Below are positions 7,103 through 16,792 of a stretch of DNA of 64,000 bases, piece by piece. The notes beneath the pieces are model-generated. The model was given only the letters and a program-made list of their open reading frames with translations, had not been told where the DNA came from and did no database searches. Each line of letters begins with the position of its first letter. Position 1 is the stretch's first letter. Source of the DNA: Pseudomonadota bacterium. Lineage in GTDB: Bacteria > Pseudomonadota > Gammaproteobacteria > Halothiobacillales > Halothiobacillaceae. Location: NCBI GenBank assembly GCA_021801265.1, contig JAJYYE010000011.1:1-64000 (forward strand), in the 5' to 3' direction. The translations under genes and the position numbers were made by a program.

Positions 7103-10100
7103 AAGGATCAAGGAGCGGTACGGTGAAATCGACGACGAACTCCTATCGCTAATAAAGAAACTCATCGAGCAGGTAAATTTCTCAGTACTCGGCGACAAGG
7201 CAGTGAAACTCGCCGCCAATGTTCTAATCTTCGATCCGGATGTTGCAATTGGCATCATTGAGTCGGCAGTGAAGGGAGCGTCGGTGGCGACACGGGACGC
7301 GGCCTTCGCGGAATTGTCCCTATCGGCATCAATATCCAAACTCAAGCACCGCACAAAGATTGATGATAAGGCTCGCCTCCGCATCTCTGACGATGCGTTG
7401 CAGAAGGTCGCACATTCGTTCGAAGTCCTTGCTGAGCAACTCGATTCCGCCGAACTTATTAGCACGGTGTCGAAGATGCCGGCGGCGCACCAAATATTCT
7501 TGCTTCGCTCCTTCGTCGTATTGCGCAAGCAAGACGCTAAGGTGCTGGATTTAGTTGAGTACGGCCTCGACATCATCATTCGGGAAGCGGAGTACACGCC
7601 ACGTGCAAAGGACCTAGCGGAACTCTGCGCGCCATTCATGTCGAGGGTTGAGGACACAGATCGGGTGCGCAAACTAGTTGCTCGATTTGACAACCAGCTG
7701 GGTCTTGTTGCGAAGTCTGCTCACTCCCGGGATCTCACAGTTTTGCAGATGCGTTTGGCATCTGCTGAGTATCTGTACGACAAGCAGCTGGCACGGGACA
7801 GAATTGAACAAGCGTACTTCGATGTTGCCAACATCAAGATACCCGAGGTGCAGTTGGAATGCCTCGCTCTCATGCTTGGGGCGTTAAGCCAAACGGACAA
7901 GGATGGTGAACTGGAAGCGAGGGACGGCTTCCGCGCCGCTATCAGGGGCGATCTCAACATGCTGATCGACGACATCCTCAAAAATAGCGGAGACCACCTG
8001 GACGCTGTCTTGCCCGTTTTGAAAGTGTTGGCGGCAGACGACTGCTTAAAGGCGCTGGATTTGGCAAGTAAACTTAATACAGAACTTCGCCGCAACAGTG
8101 CTTACTCCTCAGTCGCATCGGTCATCGTCTCCCAGCCATACGAGGGGACGCTCCTACCAGGACTCCAGATTGCACTGGATAGCATTACCAACCTTGGCAT
8201 GCGGTCTCAGGCGACTTTGGCGCTTCTGGGGGCGCTGGATGCGAACTCAGCCCGGGTTAATTGGCTTCCACACATCGAAGCGCTGAGGTCCCACCTCACG
8301 AGCCAGAATGCGCACGGGCAGTGGGATGTATGGATGATGAAGGCCTCTATCGCAGCTGGCCAAACTCCCTCTGTCGAGCGTTTCATCGAACGTATTCAGG
8401 ATTCCGTCCAGCACGCCGAGTCCCCACTGGATGAGGCTCATCTTTGCTTCACTGTCTCCGAAGCGCTCGCTTCGACTGAGCCCGCGCGGGCGAAGACTTA
8501 CTACGATATGGGGGCAAGGGTAAAGAGCCAGACGACATTCAACACCCGCGCCATGCTCAAGCTGTTTGAGCTTTGTCTATCGCTGGTAGCGCGGTCTCTG
8601 ACGCCGCTGGCCAGTGCAAACATGCTCGATGACGACAAACTAAGTCGCTACATATCGCTTATTTCGAAATTGCCCGGTGTTATCTCCAAGGTGCGGATGC
8701 TCAGCGATTTCTCCGAGCGTTTGTGGTGTGCCAAGCGTAAAGACTTGGCGGACCGCATCGTTCAAACGAATCTTCGCCCTTTACTGGAGGAAGCGCGCCT
8801 TCTGGATGTTCATACTTACCAAAATGCCTTGGTCATTGCTTTCCCTGTGCTCACCACAACGCACATAGGGCTTGCTCTACCGTTGGCAGGGGAGTTGGAG
8901 TCCGCTGATTCTGACAACGTGCTCCACGGCGCCATCTTGCTTCGTCTTCGCAAGTTGGCGATGACAGAGCCGGACATGAACGGAAAGTATGACCACTCCA
9001 AGCTAGAGCTGTCGGACGTCCATGACTCACTTGAGCTAATGAAAAGGATGTGCACCGACTCGACGCTATATTCGACGATGATTTCGCTCGTCAGAGCCAT
9101 CAACGATAAGTCGAACCGGAGGAGGTTCACAGCTGCGCAGAAGGCTGATTGGTCGGCCACATTGAAGGAAATCATTGAGCAAAAGCTGCCAGATCCGCGC
9201 AATATCACCCATATTGGGTACAAGGTGGCCGCGCTGGTTTTAGTTTATTCGCTCATTGATACCCCGTTTGCGCAGTGGGAAAAACTTGAGACGATGGTTG
9301 AAACCATTGATAACGTTGCTGACCGCGCCTTCGTGTTGATGAGCTTGGCCGTATCGCTACCGCCGAAGTACGAGTCCCACAAGAAGCGACACTTAGTGAG
9401 TACGCTTGAGCTTATTAGCCAGATTCCCTCCCCCATCGATCGGTTATCGCATCTGCAGGACTACGCAGAGCAAGCCTATGCGAATGATGAGGTAGCATCG
9501 GCCAAGGAAACGCTGCGCCACGCGATGAAGCTGTCCACTGAAATTCATGACAACCTAAAAACAGCCCAGCACCGGAGAGAGTTGATTGACCTGGCTGACC
9601 AGATTGACCCAGGTCTTGCCGACGAGCTTATCGAGATTGTGGATGATGACCCGGCCAGAATTGAGATGAAAAGGGATGCCCAGAAGGCTGGGGCACTTAT
9701 GAAGGCCAAGCGTGAGTTGGCCAACGCAAAACTAACTAAAGATACGCTCAAGTGCGACGTGGATATGCTTCCTGAGGCGGCCTGGAAGAACCTCGCTGCT
9801 CTTGAGGCCGGGCGGCTGGTACCCAAACCGCTAGATGTAATGACGGAGTACGTGACTCTTGCTGGCAACGGTACCCTTTATGATGCGTATCCTGTCTTAT
9901 CATGGCATTTAGAGAACATGGCTCGAAAGTTCACCTCGCCACGCGACATCCAAGTAAACATCTCTCCTGTCTGCGAGGCCTTGTTGCTATCGACAGAACT
10001 CGCGTACACCATAATCGACAAGGCTACCCGCCATAGCATTGAAGATGTCGAGGAAGACCGGGATGAGGGGCTTCTGGTGCGTCGCAAAACACGTGAAGAA

Positions 10101-10586
10101 GCGTTGCAGTCGATTGAAGAATGGGTCCGCGATAATGCGAATGAGTACATCAAGTACTGTGACGCATACTTCTCACCTAAGGATATTTCCCTGCTGAAGC
10201 TAATCCTGGCCCAGGCGCCGCAATGCAAGGTCTACATTTTGGCAAGCAAGCCGCACCTCACTAAGGAGGACGCACTCTCTGACGATGCCTTCCGCAAGGC
10301 GTGGAAAGCGCAGTGTGAGCAAGACCCGCCTGAGACGGAAGTAATCGCACTCGCCTACGCTGACTCCACTCGCCACGTTATCCACGACCGCTGGCTGTTG
10401 ACGAAAGGCGGTGGACTGCGCCTTGGCACATCGTTTAACTCTTTAGGTGATGGGAAATTGTCAGAGATCTCCCAAATTGACGTTGGTCGGGCTGCGGCCA
10501 TTGAGGAACAGTTGGATCGCTATATTGCCAAGCAGCGGCTAATTGACGGAGAGAAGATGCAGTACACATCGTTCACACTGGATTGA
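7089..10586 (+). CDS. Helical-repeat protein with C-terminal degenerate PLD-like domain, second part of a split STAND-like protein
   Basis: An 1,165-residue frame. About 900 residues are alpha-helical repeats of TPR/ARM character, with no recognisable enzymatic motif. The last 170 residues look like half of a phospholipase-D-like fold: KYCDAYFSPKDISLLKLIL, a strand KVYILAS, then VIHDRWLL and GGLRLGTSFNSLG (about residues 1098-1120). This HDR...GTSxNxLG pattern recalls PLD-like domains at the C-terminus of bacterial conflict ATPases, with Arg where HKD enzymes have Lys. The first possible start is a GTG at 7089 after an in-frame TAG at 7077. With no ribosome site of its own, it is either translationally coupled or the second half of a frameshifted gene. 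It converges on tniQ with a 101-bp gap. Confidence 0.6.
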   Translation: MPTARRIKERYGEIDDELLSLIKKLIEQVNFSVLGDKAVKLAANVLIFDPDVAIGIIESAVKGASVATRDAAFAELSLSASISKLKHRTKIDDKARLRISDDALQKVAHSFEVLAEQLDSAELISTVSKMPAAHQIFLLRSFVVLRKQDAKVLDLVEYGLDIIIREAEYTPRAKDLAELCAPFMSRVEDTDRVRKLVARFDNQLGLVAKSAHSRDLTVLQMRLASAEYLYDKQLARDRIEQAYFDVANIKIPEVQLECLALMLGALSQTDKDGELEARDGFRAAIRGDLNMLIDDILKNSGDHLDAVLPVLKVLAADDCLKALDLASKLNTELRRNSAYSSVASVIVSQPYEGTLLPGLQIALDSITNLGMRSQATLALLGALDANSARVNWLPHIEALRSHLTSQNAHGQWDVWMMKASIAAGQTPSVERFIERIQDSVQHAESPLDEAHLCFTVSEALASTEPARAKTYYDMGARVKSQTTFNTRAMLKLFELCLSLVARSLTPLASANMLDDDKLSRYISLISKLPGVISKVRMLSDFSERLWCAKRKDLADRIVQTNLRPLLEEARLLDVHTYQNALVIAFPVLTTTHIGLALPLAGELESADSDNVLHGAILLRLRKLAMTEPDMNGKYDHSKLELSDVHDSLELMKRMCTDSTLYSTMISLVRAINDKSNRRRFTAAQKADWSATLKEIIEQKLPDPRNITHIGYKVAALVLVYSLIDTPFAQWEKLETMVETIDNVADRAFVLMSLAVSLPPKYESHKKRHLVSTLELISQIPSPIDRLSHLQDYAEQAYANDEVASAKETLRHAMKLSTEIHDNLKTAQHRRELIDLADQIDPGLADELIEIVDDDPARIEMKRDAQKAGALMKAKRELANAKLTKDTLKCDVDMLPEAAWKNLAALEAGRLVPKPLDVMTEYVTLAGNGTLYDAYPVLSWHLENMARKFTSPRDIQVNISPVCEALLLSTELAYTIIDKATRHSIEDVEEDRDEGLLVRRKTREEALQSIEEWVRDNANEYIKYCDAYFSPKDISLLKLILAQAPQCKVYILASKPHLTKEDALSDDAFRKAWKAQCEQDPPETEVIALAYADSTRHVIHDRWLLTKGGGLRLGTSFNSLGDGKLSEISQIDVGRAAAIEEQLDRYIAKQRLIDGEKMQYTSFTLD

Positions 10587-10687
10587 TTTAATGCTGTCGT
10601 CCGTACCGTATAATTGGTGCGTTCCAGCTTAGTAATATGCAAAACCCTTAGCCGCATAAATCTGGATGAGTGAGCCGATAAATTTTA

Positions 10688-12511
10688 TTATTTGGAAAGG
10701 TATCCTTCTTCCAGCCCACACCTTATCTCCATTCGCTTGGCAGCGAGCGGCCCAAACAGTTTCTTTCCCAGTAGGATACTTGACAGTGTTCCTCGTGAAT
10801 AATCGAATTTTCGGCTAAAGCGTGTCTGTCCACCGTGTTGCTCAACTAACGCGATGAGCTTCTTGATCCGAGGGTTATCAACTTTGTCAGAGTTAACAGT
10901 GGATTTGCGCCCTGTCTTGGTGTTGTAACTTTCAATTTTTCGAATCATGTTGAAACTTACGCCCTCAATTTCGGTACGGTAGTAGATACTGACCAAAGTA
11001 CCGAAAGGTACTGGCATCACTCCGATGCTTGACAATTTTTCGGCCAGATTTGTGCTATTAAGTCCATGTTGTTTGGCAAGGGTGCCAACCAGGATGTACT
11101 TCTTATTGAACTCCTCAACTGTCGTTTGATTGATGTACATGCGTGTTGGATGTGATTTGTCATGAGTTTTTATGATTTCACGATCGACAAGATCCGCAAC
11201 AACTGCGTGGTATGTTCCCAGAAGTTTTGCAACCTCGGATGAGGTAAGAGTTCCTATTGGTTTTCTCTGCCGTTTTGACCATGTTCTCGTTTGGTTAAAG
11301 CAAACCCATAAGTTGGTTAATGCATTACCTTTACATTTGAAGACGGACATTTTTCCGTTTGAGACATCACGGATAACTTCATTCAGTGAAAACCTCAGAA
11401 TATTGGTAAGATCGTTGGTATTCTCGACTGGCTCAGCTTTCTGGAATAACCCATCAATCAATTGATGCCAGTGATCGACATCGACCATGCGGGATTTCTT
11501 TCGATTGCCATCCTTGTTAACTTCACTGAATAGTTTTGATCGGACGATCTTTGTGTCTACAAGGCGTTTCATTATGTGTTTGGTGATCCCGGCCGCTTTA
11601 GCTGCCACGGATAATGGTATCCACCAAGGGTCATTCTCGTGGAGAAGCGCAATACGGCATCTATGTGTTGTTCGTGAGGGGAGAGCAGCACCTGCACTTC
11701 TGGCACGATTCACCAGAATGGTTGGGATGAAGGGTAAATGTGGCCAGCGGCCACCCAGGTTTTCGATTTGGGTTTCAATGGCATTGGCTAGCATCGAGGG
11801 TGAGACGGCGGCAGGCCATAGTCGTATCACCAGCTCGCGCATGGTTGCAACGGACTGGAGCTGGGGGCTGAAATGGTATTGAGGTCGAAGAGCTTCACTT
11901 GTGCCAAGGAACCATGCTGTCATCAGTCGATCCAGTCGGGCTTTCAGCTCAACTGGATTGGTTATATGCCGACTCAGTTCTGAGGAGCATTCTATTTCTT
12001 GGGGATGAGCTGGAAATACTTCTGGGAAAGTGGCACAACTGTGGCAGTACGGTAATAACGGCAGGATTACGTTGTTAGGTTGCCCACACTTGCGGCATGC
12101 GTCTACCAGCTCACAGCTGTGTTCTGGGCATGCTGTCACGAATGGTAGCAGCCACAGTTTCAGGTGGGGTTTGTTAGCACGGATACATGCGGGACAGTAT
12201 CGCCAGCGCTGGATGCTGACATATTCGTCGCAATGTCCTCTCGGACAAGGGGGATCTAACCTTAGAGTTGCATTCTCGATTTGCTCTGGCGTGTGTTCGG
12301 TAAATGACGCAATCTCATCAATATTCACCTTGCCTGTCGCCAAGAGTCGCATATCTGTTTTGACCGACCAGCTGGTTCGCTCTGGCAAACCGAACATTGG
12401 TGTCAAGTGTCTTAGGCTGCCATATCTATTTTTCACCACTGCCCGCGAAAGTAGCCCAGGGAGAGATTCCCCAGGCTCTAGGAGGCAAGGAACGGGTAGA
12501 CGCACTTTCAT
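10688..12511 (-). CDS. tniQ: TniQ/TnsD-family target-selection protein of a Tn7-like transposon
   Basis: A 607-residue protein. The N-terminal TniQ domain is clear (LEPGESLPGLLSRAV). It is followed by zinc-finger clusters CPRGHCDEY, YCPACIRANKPHLKLW, CPEHSCELVDACRKCGQ and YCHSC. The long C-terminal region contains several helix-turn-helix-like segments (SSEVAKLLGTYHAVV, TLAKQHGLNSTNLAEKL, SRKFDYSRGTLSSIL). It is longer than TnsD of Tn7 (about 508 residues), which suggests an extra DNA-binding region for recognising the attachment site. Its start overlaps the end of tnsC by 4 bases. The target site cannot be deduced from this window. No second TniQ or TnsE and no Cas genes or CRISPR array are seen. 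Confidence 0.9.
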   Translation of the reverse strand: MKVRLPVPCLLEPGESLPGLLSRAVVKNRYGSLRHLTPMFGLPERTSWSVKTDMRLLATGKVNIDEIASFTEHTPEQIENATLRLDPPCPRGHCDEYVSIQRWRYCPACIRANKPHLKLWLLPFVTACPEHSCELVDACRKCGQPNNVILPLLPYCHSCATFPEVFPAHPQEIECSSELSRHITNPVELKARLDRLMTAWFLGTSEALRPQYHFSPQLQSVATMRELVIRLWPAAVSPSMLANAIETQIENLGGRWPHLPFIPTILVNRARSAGAALPSRTTHRCRIALLHENDPWWIPLSVAAKAAGITKHIMKRLVDTKIVRSKLFSEVNKDGNRKKSRMVDVDHWHQLIDGLFQKAEPVENTNDLTNILRFSLNEVIRDVSNGKMSVFKCKGNALTNLWVCFNQTRTWSKRQRKPIGTLTSSEVAKLLGTYHAVVADLVDREIIKTHDKSHPTRMYINQTTVEEFNKKYILVGTLAKQHGLNSTNLAEKLSSIGVMPVPFGTLVSIYYRTEIEGVSFNMIRKIESYNTKTGRKSTVNSDKVDNPRIKKLIALVEQHGGQTRFSRKFDYSRGTLSSILLGKKLFGPLAAKRMEIRCGLEEGYLSK

Positions 12512-13470
12512 TGTGACAGAATGTCAGCCAAACCACGCTCGACTGGAGCGAGCTTGTGGACGGTATGTGCTTCCCGGTAAAATCTTGCAATCGTCTCAAT
12601 GTCTACGTTGAAAGCGTTGGATAAGCCGTCACGTTTATCCACCTGTTTTTGCGTTGCTAGGTGGAGATGCTCATTTGTGATGATTGGCTCGCTGGCTTTG
12701 GCTGCTAGTGAAATTGCACTTGTCAGGATGAGTGCCAATGGCCGCATTGCTCCCTTGCATGCCGCATAGAGCCGGTCATCGAGATCACCACAGTCCACAG
12801 ACATGCCATATGCTTCAATTGTTTCCACGTACTTCTTGACGATACCGCGCCATGTGGGTCTATCTTTGGGATAGACAAGAATATTTAGGAAATAAGTGGT
12901 CTGAAAACGGCTGCGAATTTGCTCGTCACCTTCCCAAAGCTGAATGATCGATTCCATTCCCGCAAGTAAGAAAGATACTCCGGTATCGTCTAGGATTTTG
13001 AACGTATTCAGGATGTTGTCTTTCAGCATTTCGGAAGCTTTCCCGCCAGGAATTAAGTGCTGAACTTCATCGATAATTATCATCCGGCATCCCCGCGCCC
13101 GAATTGTTTCTTTCAGCCGATGAGATAGTTCTTGCGCGGTGCCTGAATTCGATCTGGGGTCGCCGAAACCAAAAAGTAAGCTGGAAATCATCCCCTTGAT
13201 TGTTGCTCCTGATGCAAGTTGGATTCGCATCACTGAGTCGGGACCAAAGTGCTTGTGACCATACGCTACAAGCGCATGGGTCAATGTTGTTTTACCAACT
13301 CCGGATGGGCCAAAAACCATGAGGCCACTTCCTGGCATGCCAATATCTCGCAATGACATGAGTTCCTGGCCCCTTTCAAAGGCGGCCTTGAAATTCCCGT
13401 GCGGGATGCGCATCGTTAGCAACGAGCGGTTTAGTCCGACGGCATCAATTTTTGTTTGTTGCATGTTCAA
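12508..13470 (-). CDS. tnsC: TnsC-family AAA+ regulator of Tn7-like transposition
   Basis: A 320-residue AAA+ ATPase that links target recognition by TniQ to the transposase. Walker A is VFGPSGVGKTTLT (K60), Walker B is CRMIIIDEVQHLI, and a sensor-like FLLAGMES follows. It is shorter than Tn7 TnsC (555 residues) and closer to the compact TnsC/TniB proteins of other Tn7-like elements. It overlaps tnsB by 4 bases at its start and tniQ by 4 at its end, so the module is one tightly coupled operon. All catalytic motifs are intact. Confidence 0.92.
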   Translation of the reverse strand: MNMQQTKIDAVGLNRSLLTMRIPHGNFKAAFERGQELMSLRDIGMPGSGLMVFGPSGVGKTTLTHALVAYGHKHFGPDSVMRIQLASGATIKGMISSLLFGFGDPRSNSGTAQELSHRLKETIRARGCRMIIIDEVQHLIPGGKASEMLKDNILNTFKILDDTGVSFLLAGMESIIQLWEGDEQIRSRFQTTYFLNILVYPKDRPTWRGIVKKYVETIEAYGMSVDCGDLDDRLYAACKGAMRPLALILTSAISLAAKASEPIITNEHLHLATQKQVDKRDGLSNAFNVDIETIARFYREAHTVHKLAPVERGLADILSQ

Positions 13471-15548
13471 ACCTCCAGATCATCTAAAATGACAACTTCG
13501 TCCCCAAGTGGACAGGAAGTAGAGTTGTTTGAATCGGATGCATGAGGTTTCTGGTTGGGTACTTTGCCCGTAGATATGTCCATCAGGTCTTCACCGAACT
13601 GTTGGATTGGCTCATGGGGATCGAACGGTTCTGGTGATCGGAGTATTTCCGTACGTGGTTTCGTTTTTTGCGGATTGCCATCAACAAACCTGGCAATTTT
13701 GGCGCCCAACTTCTTGCCCTTGGCCACCCTGATCTCGGTTAAGGCTTTTATTCCTTGATTAATTGCCAGCACTGCATCTGCGTACGTTGCGTCTTGCATT
13801 TTCGCTTTGCGTCGATTGAGTTTTTCCCGGAGCACAACCTTATGGCTAAAGAGGGATCGACCATGTGCGTATTCTTCTTTACTCAGAACTGGAAAAAACT
13901 GATGGATGTCCGGGTGGAGTACCCAGATCTTTCCGACATCATTTGCCGCCCACTTGACAGTGACCTTAGGTTTACCATCACCGACCTTCGGGGCCAGTTC
14001 GTTTCGCAGCCGAGACAACCATTCATTGTTGAAGGTCAAGTTGTGGAGGTGGATGCCATTAGAGTGAACTATCTTTTTGCCACCAGCTTTTGAGAGGCAC
14101 ATATCTATGTATTCATAGGACAGGCCACTTCCAGGGATTCCGTGTTTTTGGACAGATTCTGTCCACAGTTCCTCAGGGGTATATCCATCTTTGTTTGGAT
14201 GGCGATGTAATACCGTTGTGATCCATTGTAGAAAGATGCGTTTGAACTCTTCTAGGGTCAGGTGTGGGTAGTCCATCCCGTGATTTTCTGGCTCGTATTT
14301 GAATACCTGGCCTGGAAGCTGCGTCAGGAGGGATCTGTTGATTTGGCCAAACATTCGCTCGACCTGTGACTTGAACCATGGTTGTCGAGGCGGTGTGAAA
14401 TTGAGTGTTATCCCGAGTTCAGCTGCAGCCATCTCCAGATCCTTGCCGTGGAATTCTTTGCCGTTATCTAACGTGAGTTCAGACGGGAGGCCGTGCATTG
14501 GCCAATACCAGTTCTTCGGATCGCCGCCAAGCTCGTGTAAGTTCTTCGGCATAACTGCCATGCGTAATGCTTGCATGACGCTTTCACTGGAAGCGGGGCT
14601 CGGAGTTAGCCAATATCCCAGGATGGCTTTGCTGAAACTATCCATGACCAGTGTCAACCAAGGGCGTACCAATATTTTTTCACCAAAATCGACGTACAGG
14701 TCGACCAACGTGTGATCGATCTGTACACGTTCAAGATGGCGGTTAATTGGGGGGGTGATGCCATAGTGGCGGGTGACCTTCAGTGCATAGGCTGCATTGA
14801 ACCTGGCCTTCAGTTTGTCATAAAGATCAATGCGTTCCAGATGAGCCAAAAAGGTGTTGTAATGTGGAGTAAGTATGGGTGCTTTGCCCTGTGTTGCTCT
14901 TGCCCGATTTTCCACATTGATTTTGGCCTCCATCAGATCGTAGACTTGTCGCGCTGTCTTGCGCTGCTGATTCATATAGTCGTCATGGATCGCTGTATAT
15001 AAAAAATCTTCCTGCTCCGGGGTCAGCTTGCTATGGCTGTTGCCTTTGGCATCGTGCACCAAACTGATGAGTTTAAAACCCGAGTCAGTCCATTTTTTGA
15101 ACCAACGCCGGACTGCTGATGCACTCATCGTTGATGCGGGTACAGGTCGCCCTTTTTTTCTGCATTCCCCTACATATGTGGAATGTGTGCGTCGAGTGAA
15201 GTCACTCAGTGCGGCATTTGATAGTTTGCCACCCTCATCGAGAAATTTGAGGCACTTCTGCATGAAGAAATGCCGCATCAGGAGATTATCTCGTTCCTTC
15301 TCTGGCAAGCTCGTGATGTTGAAATTGGCATCGGGCATAGGTTCGCCCTCGTAGTCAGGCGTATCCTGAACTATTTTCAGGTTCCCTTTCGCCAATTCAT
15401 CAAAGGCTGCTTCGGGTTTGATCGACCGATTACTACGGCCGGTGTGCGGAACCAGCAAATATGCGCCGCCAGGTCCTCGCCCCCCACAGGTATAGCGGCG
15501 ACCATGGAACTCGACAATGGCGCCTTTTGTGAGTGATAGTCCAGCCAT
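13467..15548 (-). CDS. tnsB: TnsB-family DDE transposase
   Basis: A 693-residue DDE integrase-fold transposase that would bind the transposon ends and carry out 3'-end cleavage and strand transfer. The catalytic triad is visible: D278 in VQIDHT, D361 in LTLDNGKEF and E397 in FKSQVERMFG, with the D,D(35)E spacing. An N-terminal helix-turn-helix region and a C-terminal beta-barrel domain flank the core. The last 60 residues are acidic and disordered-looking, as expected for the tail that contacts TnsC. It lies 3 bases downstream of tnsA and overlaps tnsC. There are no breaks, so the transposase is predicted to be competent. Confidence 0.93.
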   Translation of the reverse strand: MAGLSLTKGAIVEFHGRRYTCGGRGPGGAYLLVPHTGRSNRSIKPEAAFDELAKGNLKIVQDTPDYEGEPMPDANFNITSLPEKERDNLLMRHFFMQKCLKFLDEGGKLSNAALSDFTRRTHSTYVGECRKKGRPVPASTMSASAVRRWFKKWTDSGFKLISLVHDAKGNSHSKLTPEQEDFLYTAIHDDYMNQQRKTARQVYDLMEAKINVENRARATQGKAPILTPHYNTFLAHLERIDLYDKLKARFNAAYALKVTRHYGITPPINRHLERVQIDHTLVDLYVDFGEKILVRPWLTLVMDSFSKAILGYWLTPSPASSESVMQALRMAVMPKNLHELGGDPKNWYWPMHGLPSELTLDNGKEFHGKDLEMAAAELGITLNFTPPRQPWFKSQVERMFGQINRSLLTQLPGQVFKYEPENHGMDYPHLTLEEFKRIFLQWITTVLHRHPNKDGYTPEELWTESVQKHGIPGSGLSYEYIDMCLSKAGGKKIVHSNGIHLHNLTFNNEWLSRLRNELAPKVGDGKPKVTVKWAANDVGKIWVLHPDIHQFFPVLSKEEYAHGRSLFSHKVVLREKLNRRKAKMQDATYADAVLAINQGIKALTEIRVAKGKKLGAKIARFVDGNPQKTKPRTEILRSPEPFDPHEPIQQFGEDLMDISTGKVPNQKPHASDSNNSTSCPLGDEVVILDDLEV

Positions 15549-15551
15549 GGT

Positions 15552-16337
15552 TTACTCCTCACTCACAATGACTAAGGAGACCAATTGGTCTTGGATGGGG
15601 ATATCCCAAGAAAAAGCCAAGTGACCATCAAGAGCAAGAGAGGCGATCACACTCTGCACTTGAGGGTATCCAGCTGTTGACCTGATTGCATCACCGAGGG
15701 TCTGGGTGTCCTGGGTGAAAAGCCATCCCAATACAACTTCGACCAGATCGGGACTGGCCTTCCCCCGTGCCAGACTTGTTAGCCAGTGTGCGTTTTGGAG
15801 ACGATGCCCACGAATTTCCTTTTCGTTCAAAACGCTGTAAGACATCCCACGCTGTTCTGAATAGAAGTTCAGGGCCTTAACCCGTTCTTGAAAATTGTGC
15901 TTGCGGGCTTCCTTCTCGAACTTCACATCCACCAATACGCGCTGGCCGCCTGTGATCAACTCAAAGTCGGGATATATGGTATGGATTTTTCCGGCGTAGA
16001 AGAGGCGAACAGCGTAGGGTTGCGAGACATAGCTGTTGATTTGTGACCAAGATTCAAAAAACATGCATGCATGCTTCTCAAGCCCACTTTCGAAAGGAAC
16101 GAGTGCCTGATTCAAACGGCTTGAAAAAAGCCCAACATGGTGCCATCGATTGCCATTTTTAATCACTCTACGGGCTACCGGTTGGCGCACATAGGTTTCA
16201 GGAGCCAACATCTTGGCATCCGGGTGCCGTGAGAAGAGTTTGTCGAATAGAGGAATCTCTAAATCATGGCCTACAGACTGAATGTGATTCGGATTTTGTT
16301 TACTTATTGATAAATTCTGGTTGTTGATATCAAACAT
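15552..16337 (-). CDS. tnsA: TnsA-family endonuclease
   Basis: A 261-residue endonuclease that makes the 5'-strand cuts, giving cut-and-paste rather than replicative transposition. The restriction-enzyme-like active site is visible: FESGLEKHACMFFES (E83/E87), YPDFEL (D124) and VLVDVKFEKEAR (K139). The frame is open 32 codons further upstream, but that part is basic and unlike the family. The ATG at 16337 with AAGGA upstream and MFDINN as first residues is preferred. tnsA is the first gene of the operon, so in the Tn7 plan the transposon end should lie in the noncoding DNA just upstream (16338-16792). Confidence 0.9.
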   Translation of the reverse strand: MFDINNQNLSISKQNPNHIQSVGHDLEIPLFDKLFSRHPDAKMLAPETYVRQPVARRVIKNGNRWHHVGLFSSRLNQALVPFESGLEKHACMFFESWSQINSYVSQPYAVRLFYAGKIHTIYPDFELITGGQRVLVDVKFEKEARKHNFQERVKALNFYSEQRGMSYSVLNEKEIRGHRLQNAHWLTSLARGKASPDLVEVVLGWLFTQDTQTLGDAIRSTAGYPQVQSVIASLALDGHLAFSWDIPIQDQLVSLVIVSEE

Positions 16338-16792
16338 AGATTGATTTCCTTTAGGCAAAGGTATTCCCACTGTCGTCAAAAACAGACGAAAGCGCCTTGA
16401 CAAGAAGAAGGAAAGGAACCAATCTGTAAGCATAGAGCTGCTAAGTATCTATGTTCACAGGAAAGCCTGAGTGTTGGTGCACTCGGGCTTTTTCCTTTCC
16501 GAGGTAATGGAATCAAGCGCTTGGATCTAAGTGGTGTTGTTCATTGCGATGCCTCCGTCAATTAAAGTGACACTAGATATCTGCCTACATCCGCCTGCCG
16601 CGGTAGTGCGTCTCTGTCTGAGTACCCAAGTGGTATAGAGAATTTTTCACGAGCTTGGCCAGTCTCGCAAAGGTTTCCTTGCTCTACTTTTTACGCCCAT
16701 AAAACAAAATTCATGCTATGAGCTAATGGTTATTAACCTGATGATTTGAAATGTATTTCAAGTATTTAAAGTGGCTCGGATTCATGTCTTTT
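16338..16792. other. 455-bp noncoding stretch upstream of tnsA; expected site of a Tn7-like end
   Basis: No credible gene is present. By analogy with Tn7, the promoter of the tns operon, the TnsB-binding repeats and the terminal TGT/ACA should be here. I could not identify repeated 20-bp TnsB sites by eye. A weak candidate tip is the ACA in CAATTAAAGTGACA near 16560-16573, but it has no confirmed partner. The part from 16680 is AT-rich. A terminator-like hairpin lies at 16462-16496. Confidence 0.35.
16462..16496 (+). terminator. Rho-independent terminator-like hairpin upstream of tnsA
   Basis: AAAGCCTGAGTG pairs with CACTCGGGCTTT around a TTGGTG loop, a 12-bp stem with one wobble pair, and a T run follows on the plus strand. 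No plus-strand gene ends here, so it may insulate the tns promoter region from incoming transcription or be left from an earlier neighbour. Confidence 0.6.

Noticed and set aside
16560-16573. CAATTAAAGTGACA as a Tn7-like tip upstream of tnsA
   Set aside because: No repeated TnsB sites beside it and no matching inverted tip elsewhere in the window, so it was not called as an end.
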